64,000 nucleotides of DNA, from contig NC_071332.1 in assembly GCF_010183535.1 (NCBI RefSeq), positions 2,852,001 through 2,916,000 on the forward strand, given 5' to 3'. The DNA is from Caenorhabditis remanei. Its lineage: Eukaryota; Nematoda; Chromadorea; Rhabditida; Rhabditidae. How positions within the stretch are numbered: position 1 is the first letter of the stretch; each line of letters opens with the position of its first letter. This document shows positions 10,901-21,077 of the stretch, in pieces. Under the pieces are notes generated by a model. That model ran no database searches. It was not told the DNA's origin and worked only from the letters and a program-made list of their open reading frames with translations. The position numbers were made by a program, and so were the translations under genes.

Positions 10901-12580
10901 TTTGGAATTTTTTGAAATTTTTTTCTTACTCATTTCTGGCCTATTTTACATGTTTTTTTCACGTTTTTCAAAGTGATTGCAATCAAAAATACCGGTTTTC
11001 TGAAAAATTTGAGCAAAAAGCCACTTTTCCCAAATTTTTTGGTTTTTGGATTACTGTAGGTGCTGTGAGATTACTGTAATTGCTCCAATTCCTTTGAATT
11101 TAGATTTATTGTGTATATCAAATCTAGATCTTCATTTTTGTAGTTGACAACTTTTTTCTAGGTGTTCACCCTGAAAAGTTATAGGCTATCAAAAATTAGC
11201 AAAAATCACAAAAAACGTTTTTTTTTCAAACTGCTGTAACTTTTCTAGATTAACTCCTATCAAAAAGTTGTCAACTACAAAAATGTAGATCAAATCCAGG
11301 GCTTTTCAAAAATATAAATTTCATCTTTAACTGACATCCTCGTTTCTCTGCGTTTCTCATCTCCCTCCACACTCTCCCTCCTTAACTTTAAAGGCGCGTA
11401 TCTCAAAAGTGGGCGGAGCTATCAAAAAGTTGTCAACTACAAAAATGAAGCTCCAGCTTTGATCTATGCAACCATATAACTTTTGAAATGATCGGGCCTA
11501 ATCTGACCTTACGAGAATCCTTAAGACGCAGGCTTCCTGACCCAACTTTTCGCTTTTTCTCTCACTTCGAAGCTTTCTTCAAAATCTACCGTAATCTTTT
11601 CGTCCTCTTTGTGTGGACGTCTTCTTCTTCTCCTTCTTCCCCAAATTGAATTATGCGCCGCCCGTCTTCTTCTTCGCCAATGCTCAATATCCGTGGAGCC
11701 CGCGCTCTTTTTCGTTTTTATAACGATGTGTGCTAGTCTATCGACATTTAAGGAAACGAGGGGTACGAACAAAAGTATCGCAAAAACGGAAGTAGTCTTC
11801 TCCTGTCTTGTGGGGGGTTTACGGTAGCTCCACCCCCCTACAGTACCCCTTAATTATGAGTATGTGTGTGTGTTACGTAATCGTTTTGACACCTGGCTGT
11901 CTCAAAGTAATCCAATTTTATATTGCAGGTGTGGTTCCAAAATCGGCGTGCCAAGCATCGAAAACACGAGAAGCAATTGAATAAGGTGGGTTTAAGACAA
12001 AACAAAAAAGATTTGGTGGGAGCAAAACTCGAACCCTTGACCCTGTGGGTGACGACCGCGCCCACTACCACTGCGCCACTCGTGCACTGAAAGAGATTAG
12101 GGTAGGAGGGCGTATAAGAATAGAGGATTCGCCGCCGCTCGCAAAACTTCCCTCCGCATTGACAAATTTTTATTTTTTCAGACAATCAATCCGCAACACT
12201 CATTTCTGGCGAATCCCGCCAACACACTGATGCGACAAGGCATGTATTCGAGCGCACTGAATCGAGACGGATTCTGGTATCAATCGTACCAACGTCCGAT
12301 GCCTTACCCCACAGCGTCGCCGAGCTACTCGAATTCCTTCACCAATCCTATTGCTAAGTGAGTTTTCAGAGGATTTTCAGATCAAAAACTTATAATTTTT
12401 TATAGTTTCGGCCACTCAATAGCGTCATTCCCGGCGGACGATGAATTCTATCAGAAGCATCTGGCACTCAGAATGTCGACGACGCCGTCAGCCGCCGCTA
12501 CAGCTACCTCACTGGCCAATATCAATTATCAGCAGCAGCCACAACAGAATGATAGCAGTGCGAACCCGCCGTCGATTTAG
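4908..12580 (+). CDS. unc-42: UNC-42-type paired-like homeodomain transcription factor
   Basis: Seven exons: 4908-4967, 6519-6627, 9130-9223, 10076-10256, 11929-11985, 12182-12357, 12406-12580; 283 residues. After a Gly-rich start ([11 protein letters not shown]), a homeodomain spans about residues 103-162, with [13 protein letters not shown] at its start and [15 protein letters not shown] as helix 3 (glutamine at homeodomain position 50, the paired-like class). The exon 4/5 junction splits helix 3 between Q and VWF. The tail is Ser/Asn/Gln-rich. Vertebrate Prop1 is the closest relative I know. In C. elegans UNC-42 specifies command interneurons and several sensory and motor neurons and acts in the nucleus. 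A second ATG exon at 9027-9039 can replace exons 1-2 in frame. The large introns carry many transposons. The gene ends tail-to-tail with the next minus-strand gene. The symbol rests on the homeodomain and chromosome V context. Confidence 0.87.
5488..6060. repeat. FB-A arms in tandem, unc-42 intron 1
   Basis: Three left arms follow each other (near 5488, 5664 and 5848), each with TTCATTTTTGTAGTTGACAA, but only one right arm (5990-6060) is present. The spacing of the first two, about 175 bp, suggests a tandem duplication of the arm with its flank. Confidence 0.7.
6960..8720. repeat. Degenerate oligonucleotide-repeat tract, unc-42 intron 2
   Basis: About 1.8 kb made of loosely repeated words such as GAATCTGAAG, TCTGAAATCC, AAGGTTCC and GAGGATCTGA, without fixed period. 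The FB-B element sits in its middle. An antisense open frame of 215 codons (6987-7634) results from the repeat and from an FB-B arm; it looks non-genic. Confidence 0.5.
7547..7922. mobile_element. FB-B foldback transposon with 8-bp target duplication
   Basis: An almost perfect palindrome of 376 bp inside unc-42 intron 2. It begins CATACTTGTCAACGGGCC and ends GGCCCGTTGACAAGTAT; the arms contain GAGCCGGCCCGTGTCGG-type GC blocks and GTAGATCTCGACGAGTTCTA. The 8-bp direct repeat GGGGTTCG flanks it (7539-7546, 7923-7930), which fits hAT-like integration. Related copies lie at about 57566-57914 and 58017-58345. Confidence 0.75.
9027..9039 (+). CDS. unc-42: Alternative first exon of unc-42
   Basis: ATGGATTATTACG is followed directly by a GTAAGAC donor. 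It ends in phase 1, exactly as exon 2 does, so splicing to 9130 reads MDYY then [11 protein letters not shown] without changing frame. It would give a protein lacking the first 56 residues but keeping the homeodomain. The preceding 200 bp are pyrimidine-rich with C-runs, as a worm promoter or leader might be. No transcript evidence is available here. Confidence 0.5.
9690..9935. repeat. Two FB-A half-arms, unc-42 intron 3
   Basis: Left arms only, near 9697 and 9880 (ATTTTTGTAGTTGACAAC and variants), each followed by AGTTAT-rich sequence; no right arms are seen. These look like decayed or solo arms. Confidence 0.55.
10290..10345 (-). repeat. tRNA-like sequence in unc-42 intron 4
   Basis: Read on the minus strand it has a D-arm-like GTGGTCGACC, an anticodon-arm-like CTCCTGTTGCGCAACAGG and a T-arm-like GCGGGTTCGAGT. 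The outer stem does not close well. It is a tRNA-derived repeat or pseudogene, antisense to unc-42. Confidence 0.5.
11110..11480. repeat. FB-A composite, unc-42 intron 4
   Basis: Left arm near 11115-11165, a right-type arm near 11260-11290, and a further right arm near 11395-11475 ending in TTGATCTATGCAACC. It is an imperfect nested or rearranged copy. Confidence 0.65.
12016..12092 (-). repeat. tRNA-like sequence in unc-42 intron 5
   Basis: On the minus strand it shows GAGTGGCGCAGTGGTAG (D-arm like), CACCCACAGGGTC and CAAGGGTTCGAGTTTTG (T-arm like), then GCTCCCACC. It is antisense to the gene and lies in a short intron. Probably tRNA-derived and not a working tRNA, since the acceptor stem is poor. 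Confidence 0.5.
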
Positions 12581-12688
12581 TCACGAAAATGATAAATTTC
12601 AAAGATTTTCTAAAACTTAACTCAAAAAGCCAATAATTTATAATTGCGTGTGTGAAATTGAAAGATAAATAACAATAATAAAGAGATC

Positions 12689-13196
12689 TCACTTCAACCA
12701 ATTATTGGATTCGAAGAGACCATAAATGTACAATAAGCTGCTGAAAGCGAAATATACAAAAATCCAGAATATTTTGAGATTTAAGCGAGGGAAAGTGTGG
12801 GGAGTGAAGAACGCAAGGATGAAGATGAAGAAGGCTCCGCTATCCTGAAAATTTTCGAAAAATTAAATAAATTTTCATGTACAGTACTCACCGGCACGAC
12901 CCAACTGTACGGATTAATCAACACCCTGTAAAACAAGTTCTCCCTTTGAATCCTTTGACGATGAAACCGTTGACGAAGACGATCCAAGTACGCGGAGACA
13001 GGGATTAACAGGTAGAACAAAAGAGCATATAGATATAATACATCGGCGGTCTTCTCATCTGGAATGAGAGATGCTAACATGTTGTAGGCAGATGACCATA
13101 GGGGAAGGCATAGGGCTAGGATGGATACCTGGAAATTTATTTAAAAGTTATATAATTGATGAGGAAGCTGATGGAACTCACCTCGAACTCTGCCAT
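12689..13196 (-). CDS. Small multi-pass membrane protein
   Basis: Three exons: 13182-13196, 12892-13128, 12689-12844; 135 residues starting MAEFEVSILALCLPLW. Hydrophobic segments lie at about residues 5-25, 32-52, 85-102 and 108-128, with a basic loop (DRLRQRFHRQRIQRE) between the second and third. I do not recognise the family. It is convergent with unc-42, whose stop lies 108 bp away, so their 3' untranslated regions are short or overlap. The start is chosen because it is the first ATG in the short exon that splices in phase 0. Splice signals are good (GTGAGT donors, TTTTCAG/TTTCCAG acceptors). Confidence 0.75.
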
Positions 13197-13437
13197 TTTC
13201 CTAGAGAAATGACGAAAAAGATGAGAAGATGTCGATAATTCTAACACGCACAAATAAGATTACAATTGAAATAGCTTGAAATACTTCTCAGCAGCGAATA
13301 CCGATTCAATAGCAAATATTCGAATTCTCAATTGATCTTATTCAGAGAATATGTAAAACCAGCCTGGCTGCCGCGCCTTCGGCGCTTCATCCGGCTGGCC
13401 TCTCCTCATTTACTTGTTCACCTTCTCAGAAATGTGT

Positions 13438-13512
13438 CCGCGTGGCCGAGTGGTCCAAGGCGGCTGTCTCTGCGCATAAAGCGCTAGTTCGATTTTGGGC
13501 CCGTCCGCCTTT
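13438..13512 (+). pseudogene. tRNA-like remnant (class II D-arm)
   Basis: GTGGCCGAGTGGTCCAAGGC is a good Leu/Ser-type D-arm. It is followed by GTCTCTGCGCATAAAGCGC and a weak T-arm (TAGTTCGATTTTGGG). The ends GTCCGCG and GTCCGCC do not pair as an acceptor stem, so I call it a pseudogene. Confidence 0.5.
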
Positions 13513-13641
13513 CTTTCTCATTTCTCAAAATTTGCGGACATTGGGACAGATGGACAAACCCCACATGCGTTTTATATATAAGAATGATAAGCAAATTTAG
13601 ACATTGATATATACAATATTCACAGAATGAAATTACAGAGT

Positions 13642-14217
13642 CTACTTCTTTTTCTGATTCTTCTTTCCAAAAGTCCGTGGTCTTTGTTCAGCGACAACGT
13701 TCTCGACGGGTGCCTCCACGATCTCGGCGGGTGCCTCCACGTCTTCGGCAGGTGCCTCCACAACCATCGGCTCCTCAGCGCCTACATCTCGAATTCCATA
13801 GATCGCTCGCATCTCGTTTGGAGTCTTTCCATACCCCATGAGAGCCACCTTCTTGCTTGCGTAATCCAGAAGTTTGTCGGTTTTCAGATAGTCGGCGGCG
13901 ACGATGAAGTTGAATAGCTCATCCGAATAGATAGGAATAAAACCCACGTCACCTTGTGGAATCACCATATTCTTTGGGCCTTTCATTTCAAGCACGTAAA
14001 CATCTTCTTCTGCATGCTTATGACACCAATCGACGATCCGCTTCAACGATTTTTCATCGACTTCCACTTTGATTGGTTTTGTCGAATCGTAACCATCGCT
14101 ACGAGCAAGGTCTTTGAGTGTTTTGGAATGTTTCATGGCCAAATAGGAGATATCAAATTGTTGACCATCCTTTGACTCGACTTTGAAATTTGTCGTACCG
14201 GCTGGTTCAGCGGACAT
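13642..14217 (-). CDS. Skp1-related (SKR) protein with altered C-terminus
   Basis: One exon, 191 residues from MSAEPAG. The ATG lies 17 bases after a TTTTCAG acceptor-like site, so the leader is probably trans- or cis-spliced; the longer frame above it would run through that site. The N-terminal Skp1 BTB/POZ fold is clear (FKVESKDGQQFDISY, VDWCHKHAEED, FNFIVAADYLKTDKLLDYASKKVA). SKR proteins join cullins to F-box proteins in SCF ubiquitin ligases. The usual C-terminal F-box-binding helices, with their WCEE-type end, are missing: after RAIYGIRD the protein has a repeated VEAPAE/VEAPVE acidic tail and a basic end (KKNQKKK). F-box binding may therefore be lost or changed. Nematode genomes have many skr paralogues; I cannot assign a number. 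Confidence 0.85.
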   Translation of the reverse strand: MSAEPAGTTNFKVESKDGQQFDISYLAMKHSKTLKDLARSDGYDSTKPIKVEVDEKSLKRIVDWCHKHAEEDVYVLEMKGPKNMVIPQGDVGFIPIYSDELFNFIVAADYLKTDKLLDYASKKVALMGYGKTPNEMRAIYGIRDVGAEEPMVVEAPAEDVEAPAEIVEAPVENVVAEQRPRTFGKKNQKKK

Positions 14218-15384
14218 GTTAGTAGTTGTAAGTTCTGAAAACAAAATTAAATTGGGTTATCAGGAGTGAAAAAGAGAGCGAGAAGACAAGAAGAGTCGAT
14301 TAGGTAGATATAAATGACAATTTGGGAACAATTTTGCCGAAATCTGGCTCAAAATCGATAAATACAAGAGACGTGAGGGTGAGAACCGCCAGAAAATACA
14401 ATTTTCGCGAAAACTTGGTTCCGGAAGAGCAAAGAGCGAAGAATCGACGAAAATAACGGAGGAAATAGAATATTTGCAGGTTTTCACGACGAAAAGCCGT
14501 TTAAAAATAGGAAAATGAACAAGAAATCATTTTCTAAAACAGAATATCTCTAAAATTCGCTTACGAAGTGTCAATTTGCAGTTTTTTAGTGGTAAAACAC
14601 AGATTTCAGCTCAAAATCTCGAAATGCCGGTGATTCTAGACGCGCGCTTTCGAAATACAACAAAAAAGTTGCGAAATTAAAGAAAATTCGACGCAAAAAT
14701 CACGGAAAACGAGAAGAAACGACGAGAAAAGATGACTTTCGAAATGAGAGAAAGCTGCCGTAAATCGAGAGGAGTACGGTATTCGCGGTAAGAGACATGC
14801 GTAAATCGACATATGCACCTTTAATGTCGATTTACGGCGATTATGCAGCTTCTCGAAAAATAATTTTTTCGACGATTTCAGCGGAAAAATGTGATTTTAA
14901 GAGTAAAACCACATCGAAAACAAATCCAAAATATAATTCTATTAAAACTACACGGAAATTAATGCGATTTAGGCGTTCATAACTACTCTTTCTACACCAG
15001 GCGTCAATCCGAATGAAAACCAAAGCGATTTCAGGCTGTCTATCAAGCAATCGTTGATATATACCATGATTCCGACAAATTGTTGTCAAATAACTCAAAT
15101 ATGCGATGAAGAAACATAGTTTCGAAACAAAAACAATGTTCGGCATGAATTTTTCTCCGAACCTTCGAGTAAAAATCAAATAATTGTTTTTTTAACCGTA
15201 GCATAACATAAACTTTTCTCAAAACACAAAATAAATGTCAATAAATTATGATTTCGTGTGAGATCAACTTGAAGACTAGTTTAAGTACATACATTTACAA
15301 AATTACAACCTATTTCAAAGATTTGGGGGGAGGGGATGACAAAACGCTGAAAATTCGAAAATAAATACACAAAAAATGTAAAAT
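14218..15384. other. Intergenic region, Skp1-like gene to pas-1
   Basis: I see no gene here. It contains a short palindrome at 14800-14840 (CGTAAATCGACAT mirrored as ATGTCGATTTACG), a motif also found in the FB-C elements near drap-1. The 3' side is the pas-1 untranslated region. Confidence 0.5.
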
Positions 15385-16208
15385 TTAATCACGACTGGCA
15401 ATGAGATTGAGGTAATGTTCGATTTCTTCGCCAGTCAAATTGTGAATCGAGTCCTTGCTGACAACGACGACTTCGAGATCCTTGGCACGAACATCGATTC
15501 CCAGTGCGGTTTGAAGAGATTCGATAGCGATTTCGGCGGGATGTGTGGAGTCCCATAACTCCTTTTTCTTGATTTTCTTCTCGAGACACGTGGTGGCTGG
15601 TCCTTGTTTGACTCCGATAGAGACTGCACGCATTCCACGGTAATATCCAGCTGGGTCGATGCGATACACTTCTGGTCCCTTTTCGTCGTCAAATGAGATG
15701 AAGATGATACCTAAAATTGTAAAGGTTACTGGCTGACACTTTTAATAATTCACTCACCAATTCCCAAACATCGCATCTCGGCGTTCTGTGTGTAATACTG
15801 ATTGAGATCAGCTACCTTCTTGGCCAGCAGATCGACAGGCATATCGTAGCCATTCGCATACTTGAAATGAGCAGCTTCGTATCGTGCACGTTTCACTTGG
15901 AACTTGGCGTCAGGCACGATGCCGATGACGCAACACGCGATGGTTTTCGAGATTTGATAGATCGAACTGACCGAGTCGCTGATGACGAGACTGTCTGGGA
16001 CACGCTTTTGCACGGCGATCACAGCCACATCCTTTCCTTTCACGGCGACCGCTGTCAGATTTGTAGTGTTGATTGCTTTGAATGCGTATTCAACCTGAAA
16101 ATTGAGATTTTAAACTGCGAAAACTACTTTGTGTAGAAATTATGTACTCACCTGATAGACACGCCCCTCTGGCGAGAAGATTGTGATGTGGCGATCGAAT
16201 CCGGACAT
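15385..16208 (-). CDS. pas-1: 20S proteasome alpha-1 subunit (PSMA6 type)
   Basis: Three exons: 16152-16208, 15758-16094, 15385-15710; 239 residues. The start [22 protein letters not shown] carries the alpha-subunit N-terminal signature (YxxxxTxFSPEGRxxQVEYA type), with the [13 protein letters not shown] form typical of alpha 1/PSMA6. ARYEAA, YTQNAEMR and DPAGYYRGM are further family marks. It is a non-catalytic ring subunit that gates substrate entry to the proteasome in cytoplasm and nucleus. Length equals the family norm (about 240-246). Splice phases are consistent throughout. C. elegans pas-1 lies on chromosome V, which fits the neighbourhood. Confidence 0.92.
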
Positions 16209-17011
16209 CTGGAAAAAGAAATTAGAGAAGATTAATGAAAAATATGAGTGAGAGAACGAAAAATTATATAAATTACTGATTTCCGTGGATTTATACTTAT
16301 AAAAGTTGATTTTTCCTGTAAAAGTTGACCGCCAGCTGCCTAATAAATCGTGAAAAGGAGGAGGTGACAGCTGTGAAATGAGAGAGAGGGCGCCGCGGCC
16401 GTCAATGTCATTTGAAATTTAGCGCGCGCGCCAAACGTTCAGAAATTTGAATTCAAAGCGTTTTCTCTACTTTTTTGCTAATTTTTTAACAATTATACAT
16501 TGGAAATGTTGAATTTTATAGTTTTTTCACTGAAAAATCTAAAAATTCACTGCAAAAATTCGAAAAAATCGATTGAGCTTTTGGGTCCGCCCAAGTTTTT
16601 TTAAAGGCGCATGCATTTATTTGGCTGAGATATCTCGGCACGATTGATGACGTGGCGCTAATTTTCAAATCCGAACGGGCGCCAAATTTCAGATTTTTCT
16701 TTTTTCGGTCTTTTAAAACCGAATTTTCTGGAAATTCAGTGTTTCTAAAATTATTTTGAGATGTTTTCGATCGGAAAAATGATAAAATTCGTCACTTTCG
16801 TCATAAATTTCGTCGATTTCCCTTGCTTCTCTCCTAAATTTCCTTCGTTCTCTTCTATAAACTCTCAGATTGATAAAATTCATCACTTTTCTCATAAATT
16901 TCGTTACTTATCTCTGAAAAACCTTTCATAATTTGCTCCTCGCCTAATTTTCCTTTTGTTTTCTTCTATCAACTCAAATAATTTCAATTTTCCAGCAACT
17001 AACCCCCGACG
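16209..17011. other. Intergenic promoter region between pas-1 and nasp-1
   Basis: This 800-bp stretch separates two divergently transcribed genes and must hold both promoters. It includes a GC-rich patch (GCGCCGCGGCC near 16390 and CGCGCGCGCC near 16422). AT-rich sequence follows, with ACTTTTCTCATAAATTTCGT-like direct repeats between 16790 and 16910, before a CCAG acceptor-like site 20 bases ahead of the NASP ATG. No gene is seen. Confidence 0.5.
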
Positions 17012-18879
17012 ATGACTCTCGCCGACACTACTAACACCATTGCCCAGGAGAAGGAGGAGAATATCACGAAAGTCGTCACCGAAGTCGTTGGGGAGACCAA
17101 GACCACCGTTGTTGAGAAGGAGACTCTCGCTGAGAACGTCGTTGACTCGACAACTTCAGAGGAAGTCAAGGAGTCGGAGAAGACAGTCGAGGAGAAGGAG
17201 GCTGCTCCAGTTGAGGAATCCGTTGCCTCTGTTGTGGAGACTGTCGTCGAAACTATCACTGAAACTGTTACCGAGGCTGTTGTCGAGTCTACAACTGAGA
17301 CTAGAACTGAAACTACACTCACCGAGACTGTTGTCGTTGAGACGACCGTCGTCACTTCTGAAGTTGTCGAGAAGGAAGCCAACGAGACGGCAATGGAGGG
17401 GGAGACTGCCGAGGAGACCGCTCCCGAAGCCACGTGAGTTTAGACTCGTTTCTGTTTTATAAATCAATGAATTTCCTTTATAGAAAGGAAAATTTCGATG
17501 AGCAACTCATCGCCGGGCGTCGCTTTATGGCGACCAATGCTTTCGACAAGGCTACCGAGGCTCTCAGCCGCGCCGCTTCTATGGGAGCGGAGCTTTTCGG
17601 TGAGGGTCACGAAGACACCTTCGAGGCCAACTTCCTCTACGGAAAGGCACTTCTCGAGCTTGGAAAGGTTGAGGATGAGGTACTCACCAACGCTCTCACC
17701 GACATTCCAAAGGCAACCGAAGGAGACGAGGAAGTTCAAGACGATCTCGTCGAAAACCCAGAGAACGTTCCACGTAAGTACAGAAAATTAGATTGAGTGA
17801 TTCTTAATGGTTTTTTCCAGAAGAAGAGCGTGCTGAAATCAAGCACAATGTGGAGGTTGCTCTCGGTGTGGTCTCCGAAGACACTGAAGTGATTGAGGAG
17901 GAGAAGACTGGAGAGCCGACGGAAAAGACGGAGGAAGCTGTCGAGAAGATGGAAGGAGATGACAAGGTTGTCGAGGAAGAGCAAAAGGCAGAGGATATCG
18001 AGATGGAGGCTGTTGAAGGCGAAACCGCCGAGGAGCCAGTCTCCGATGAGACTGCCGCTGCTGAGGATCAAGAGGAATCCGATTCTGAGGACAACGATGA
18101 TCCAATCAAGCTCTCTTGGGAACTTCTTGAGGTAAGCCATTGAAATTAATCAATATTTGTTTTTACGAGCCAAATTTCAGACTTCTCGTTGCACCTGCGT
18201 GCACAAGCTCAGCGCTCTCGAGTCTGAGGAAAACGTCAACGCTGAAGCTGTCAAGACCTGGAAATTGAACCATGCTGATGTGCTCACGTCTCTCGGTGAA
18301 CACGGAATCGCTGACAGCAAGTACGAGCAGGCCCAGAAGGACTTGAGCGAGGCGATCGCCATCCAGGCTATTCACCTCCCAGCCACCTCTCGTCTTCTCG
18401 CCAACACTACTCATCTTCTTGCCAAAGCTTTCAATATGGATGGTCTCTTCGAAAAGGCGGCGACTCATTTCAGCGATGCCAAGAATATTCTTATTGCTAA
18501 GGCTGAGGAGCTGAAGAAGGAGTTGGAGACGGCAAGTGAGGAGACGAAGAAGGATCTCGAGTCCGAGATCAAGGAGCTCGAGGAATTGATTCCTGAACTC
18601 GATGCGCTCATTGTCGACTCGCGTGCTTCTGCCGAGCAGACTGAGAAGATCAAGGAGAGTATCAAGCAGGAATTCGAAACAATCGCTGCCAACGCCGCAA
18701 AGTTGGAAGGCGAGGAGGCAAAAGACATCTCCAGCATTGTTCGTCGTCCAACGAAGCGCCCGGCGTCAGAAGAGCCAGCTGAGGAGGATATCAAGAAGAG
18801 AAAATCGGGAGAAGGTGTTGAGGAAGCTGTCGTCGACGAGAAGGCCATGGAGACATCTGAAGCGACCGCCAACGAATAG
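17012..18879 (+). CDS. nasp-1: NASP-family histone chaperone
   Basis: Four exons: 17012-17433, 17484-17773, 17821-18131, 18181-18879; 573 residues. Residues 1-140 are a low-complexity Glu/Thr/Val tract (repeats like TVVETITETVTEAVVE). A first tetratricopeptide unit follows (about 150-190: AGRRFMATNAFDKATEALSRA). An acidic insert then interrupts the TPR array (about 270-335), as in vertebrate NASP and yeast Hif1. The later SHNi-TPR units lie at about 337-455, with a coiled coil (EELKKELETASEETKKDLES) and a basic nuclear-signal-like end (RRPTKRP, KKRKSGE). NASP proteins hold H3-H4 and protect soluble H3. The symbol nasp-1 is preferred over nasp-2 because of the chromosome V neighbours. Codon use is strongly biased to C/G-ending codons, suggesting high expression. 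Confidence 0.85.
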
Positions 18880-21077
18880 TTAAATCCCTTTCTCCTTCCG
18901 TCTTTCCATTTCAAACTGTAATTTTTCCCTTACTCAGCCTTACTCGGTCTCAAAAATCCCCCCCCCCCCCCATTTCCTGTCCAATTTGAATTAACAATCG
19001 GTTTCATATCGAAATATGTTTGTAATGATCGGTCATCTTCGTATTTATTTTTGACTAATTCTGTGACATAAAACTGTGGAATGCCTCGCTTCAATTGTTT
19101 GTTTTTCCTTATAATTTTCTCACAATTTCTTGCAGATTTCTTCATCAACTTCAGGAATTCACCTCAACGACAACAACAGTATCTCGCATCGAAATCTTGT
19201 CACATTTCATGATTACCATCTAACTTATTTTACCCTTCTCTTCCCCAACTTTCCCCCATCTCTCACTGTCCACTTGTGTTGTCTCTCCCCCTTCACCAAC
19301 TCGATTATATACAGGAACCCACTGGTAATTTGATAGTCAAACTCTAGACGAGAGAGTGTTCAAGACGAAGAGACGCCGAGAAATGCGCGGTGCGAACTGT
19401 TTATTTGAAAAGAAGCCAAGTGAGTGAGTGCGCGAGAACGAGTGTGGCTGTTTGTTAAAGAGGTATATTTATGAACCAATTTCCTTCAGAATTTTCAGAA
19501 AAGCTCTGAAGCCAAAGCTAATAAGTTTATAAGCCGCAGATGGTCTTTTCATCCGAAATCCTCTTTTCTTTTCTTCTTTTCTCCCCCCAAAAACCCAACC
19601 CAACGCCAACAATAACAACATAAATACATGCGCCGTCGTCTCTCGACTTGACACACTATTTCCCCTTCTCCCAGCGATCCCCCCGAATTTTCATTTCGCA
19701 CTTTGTCTAGTAGGATTCTTTTGTGTCGATTCGAATTCTTTGAATTCGAAAAGAGAAAAGGTTGTGTCCTATTTGTATCCTATTGAATGCGCGCCGTTTT
19801 TATATTAATTTCGATTAACGAGAGACAGGAGAACGCATTTTCACTCCTTTCACTTGATTCTCTAATCCTTCTTGTTTTTCGCTTCTCGTCATACGAAAAA
19901 AAGAAGTAAAAAATAAAAAATAGAGGAGAAATGAGAGAAGATACACTTTTTTCAGTTTCCAAGACATTTTCCTGTTTCCTCTGCAATCCCTTGACTTTCA
20001 GAGCCCGTCACAACTTTATTTTTTGTCCAATTACCCTGAATTTAAGTTGGTTTTGTAGAGCAAGGCAAGAGCTTCATTTTTGTAGTTGACAATTTTTTGA
20101 TAGCTGTTTCAGTTTTTGAGATATAACAGTTTTTGTTGGGATTGCTATTTTTAGCTGAAAAGAAAATTGTAGTCTGAGTTTGAGAGCCTGTGACTATGGT
20201 CCCATGAAGTCCAACTTTATGAATTTAAGTTGGTTGTGTAGATCAAAAATAGGGCTACATTTTTGTAGTTGACAATTTTTTGATAGCTTTTTCAGTTTTC
20301 GAGATATAACAGATTCCGCAAATCTCCCCCCTTTCGTTCTCGATGTTCCAAAACCTCTTTCTTCTGAAGCGCGTATCTCAAAAACTACAATTGCTATCAA
20401 AAAGTTGTCAACTACTGAAATATAGTACATGTCTAGAGCTACATTTTTGTAGTTGACAACTTTTTGGTAGCTCCGCCCACTTTTGAGATATAACGCTTTC
20501 CGTGGGCCTTCCCTAATATAGAGATGCAGCCGCCTTCATTTCTCTGCGTCTCTCTCCCTCTCGCCCATCTCGCTCCAGAGCGCGCTTAATTGTCTAACTT
20601 TGAAGGCGCATATCTCGAAAGAGTGAATAGCTATGAAGAAGTTGTCAACTACAAAAATGAAGATCTAGACTTGATCTACACAACTAATGTGAATTTCGAA
20701 CAGCGGGACATTTTTGGACGAAGTTATAGAGTCTCAAACTTGGATCCCATTCCACTTTCTAACTAAAAAACAAAAAAAGTAAATCTAGGTTGTTTCCATC
20801 TCCCAATGTGACATTCACACACAACAAACATGTTCATCGGACCCCGGGGAATATGGTTAAATGTTCGAAATGGAGACAACAAACATATCCATTTTTTCCC
20901 TTTTTTTCGGAAAACTACATGACCCCCCTTTTCAAAAACGAGAAGGTTCGAATTACACAACATATGTATTCTTTTCCTTTATTCATATGTCATTTCTTGA
21001 GTTTTTAAGTTTTTCTTTGAAAAAAGTCAATATTTTTGTTGCATTCAGTCATCCCCATGGCCTAACTTCAAAAAAAA
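18880..21077. other. Intergenic region downstream of nasp-1
   Basis: It holds a poly-C run (18959-18971), pyrimidine-rich sequence, and FB-A material from 20050. A minus-strand frame at 19469-19654 (61 codons with a hydrophobic start and dibasic sites) is weak and is treated under findings. No certain gene is visible. Confidence 0.5.
20050..20690. repeat. FB-A composite of several arms, intergenic
   Basis: A solo left arm near 20055 is followed by a second left arm at 20230. An inverted pair lies around 20365-20480, and a right arm at 20600-20690 ends in TTGATCTACACAACTAATG. At least two copies have merged. Confidence 0.7.

Noticed and set aside
13438..13512. A functional tRNA gene
   Set aside because: The D-arm is good, but the acceptor stem does not pair and the T-arm is weak; listed only as a remnant.
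17040..17462. Arginine-rich and serine-rich frames overlapping the NASP gene
   Set aside because: They are alternative-frame readings of the GAG/GTC-rich NASP exon; the NASP frame explains the codon bias and joins the downstream exons.
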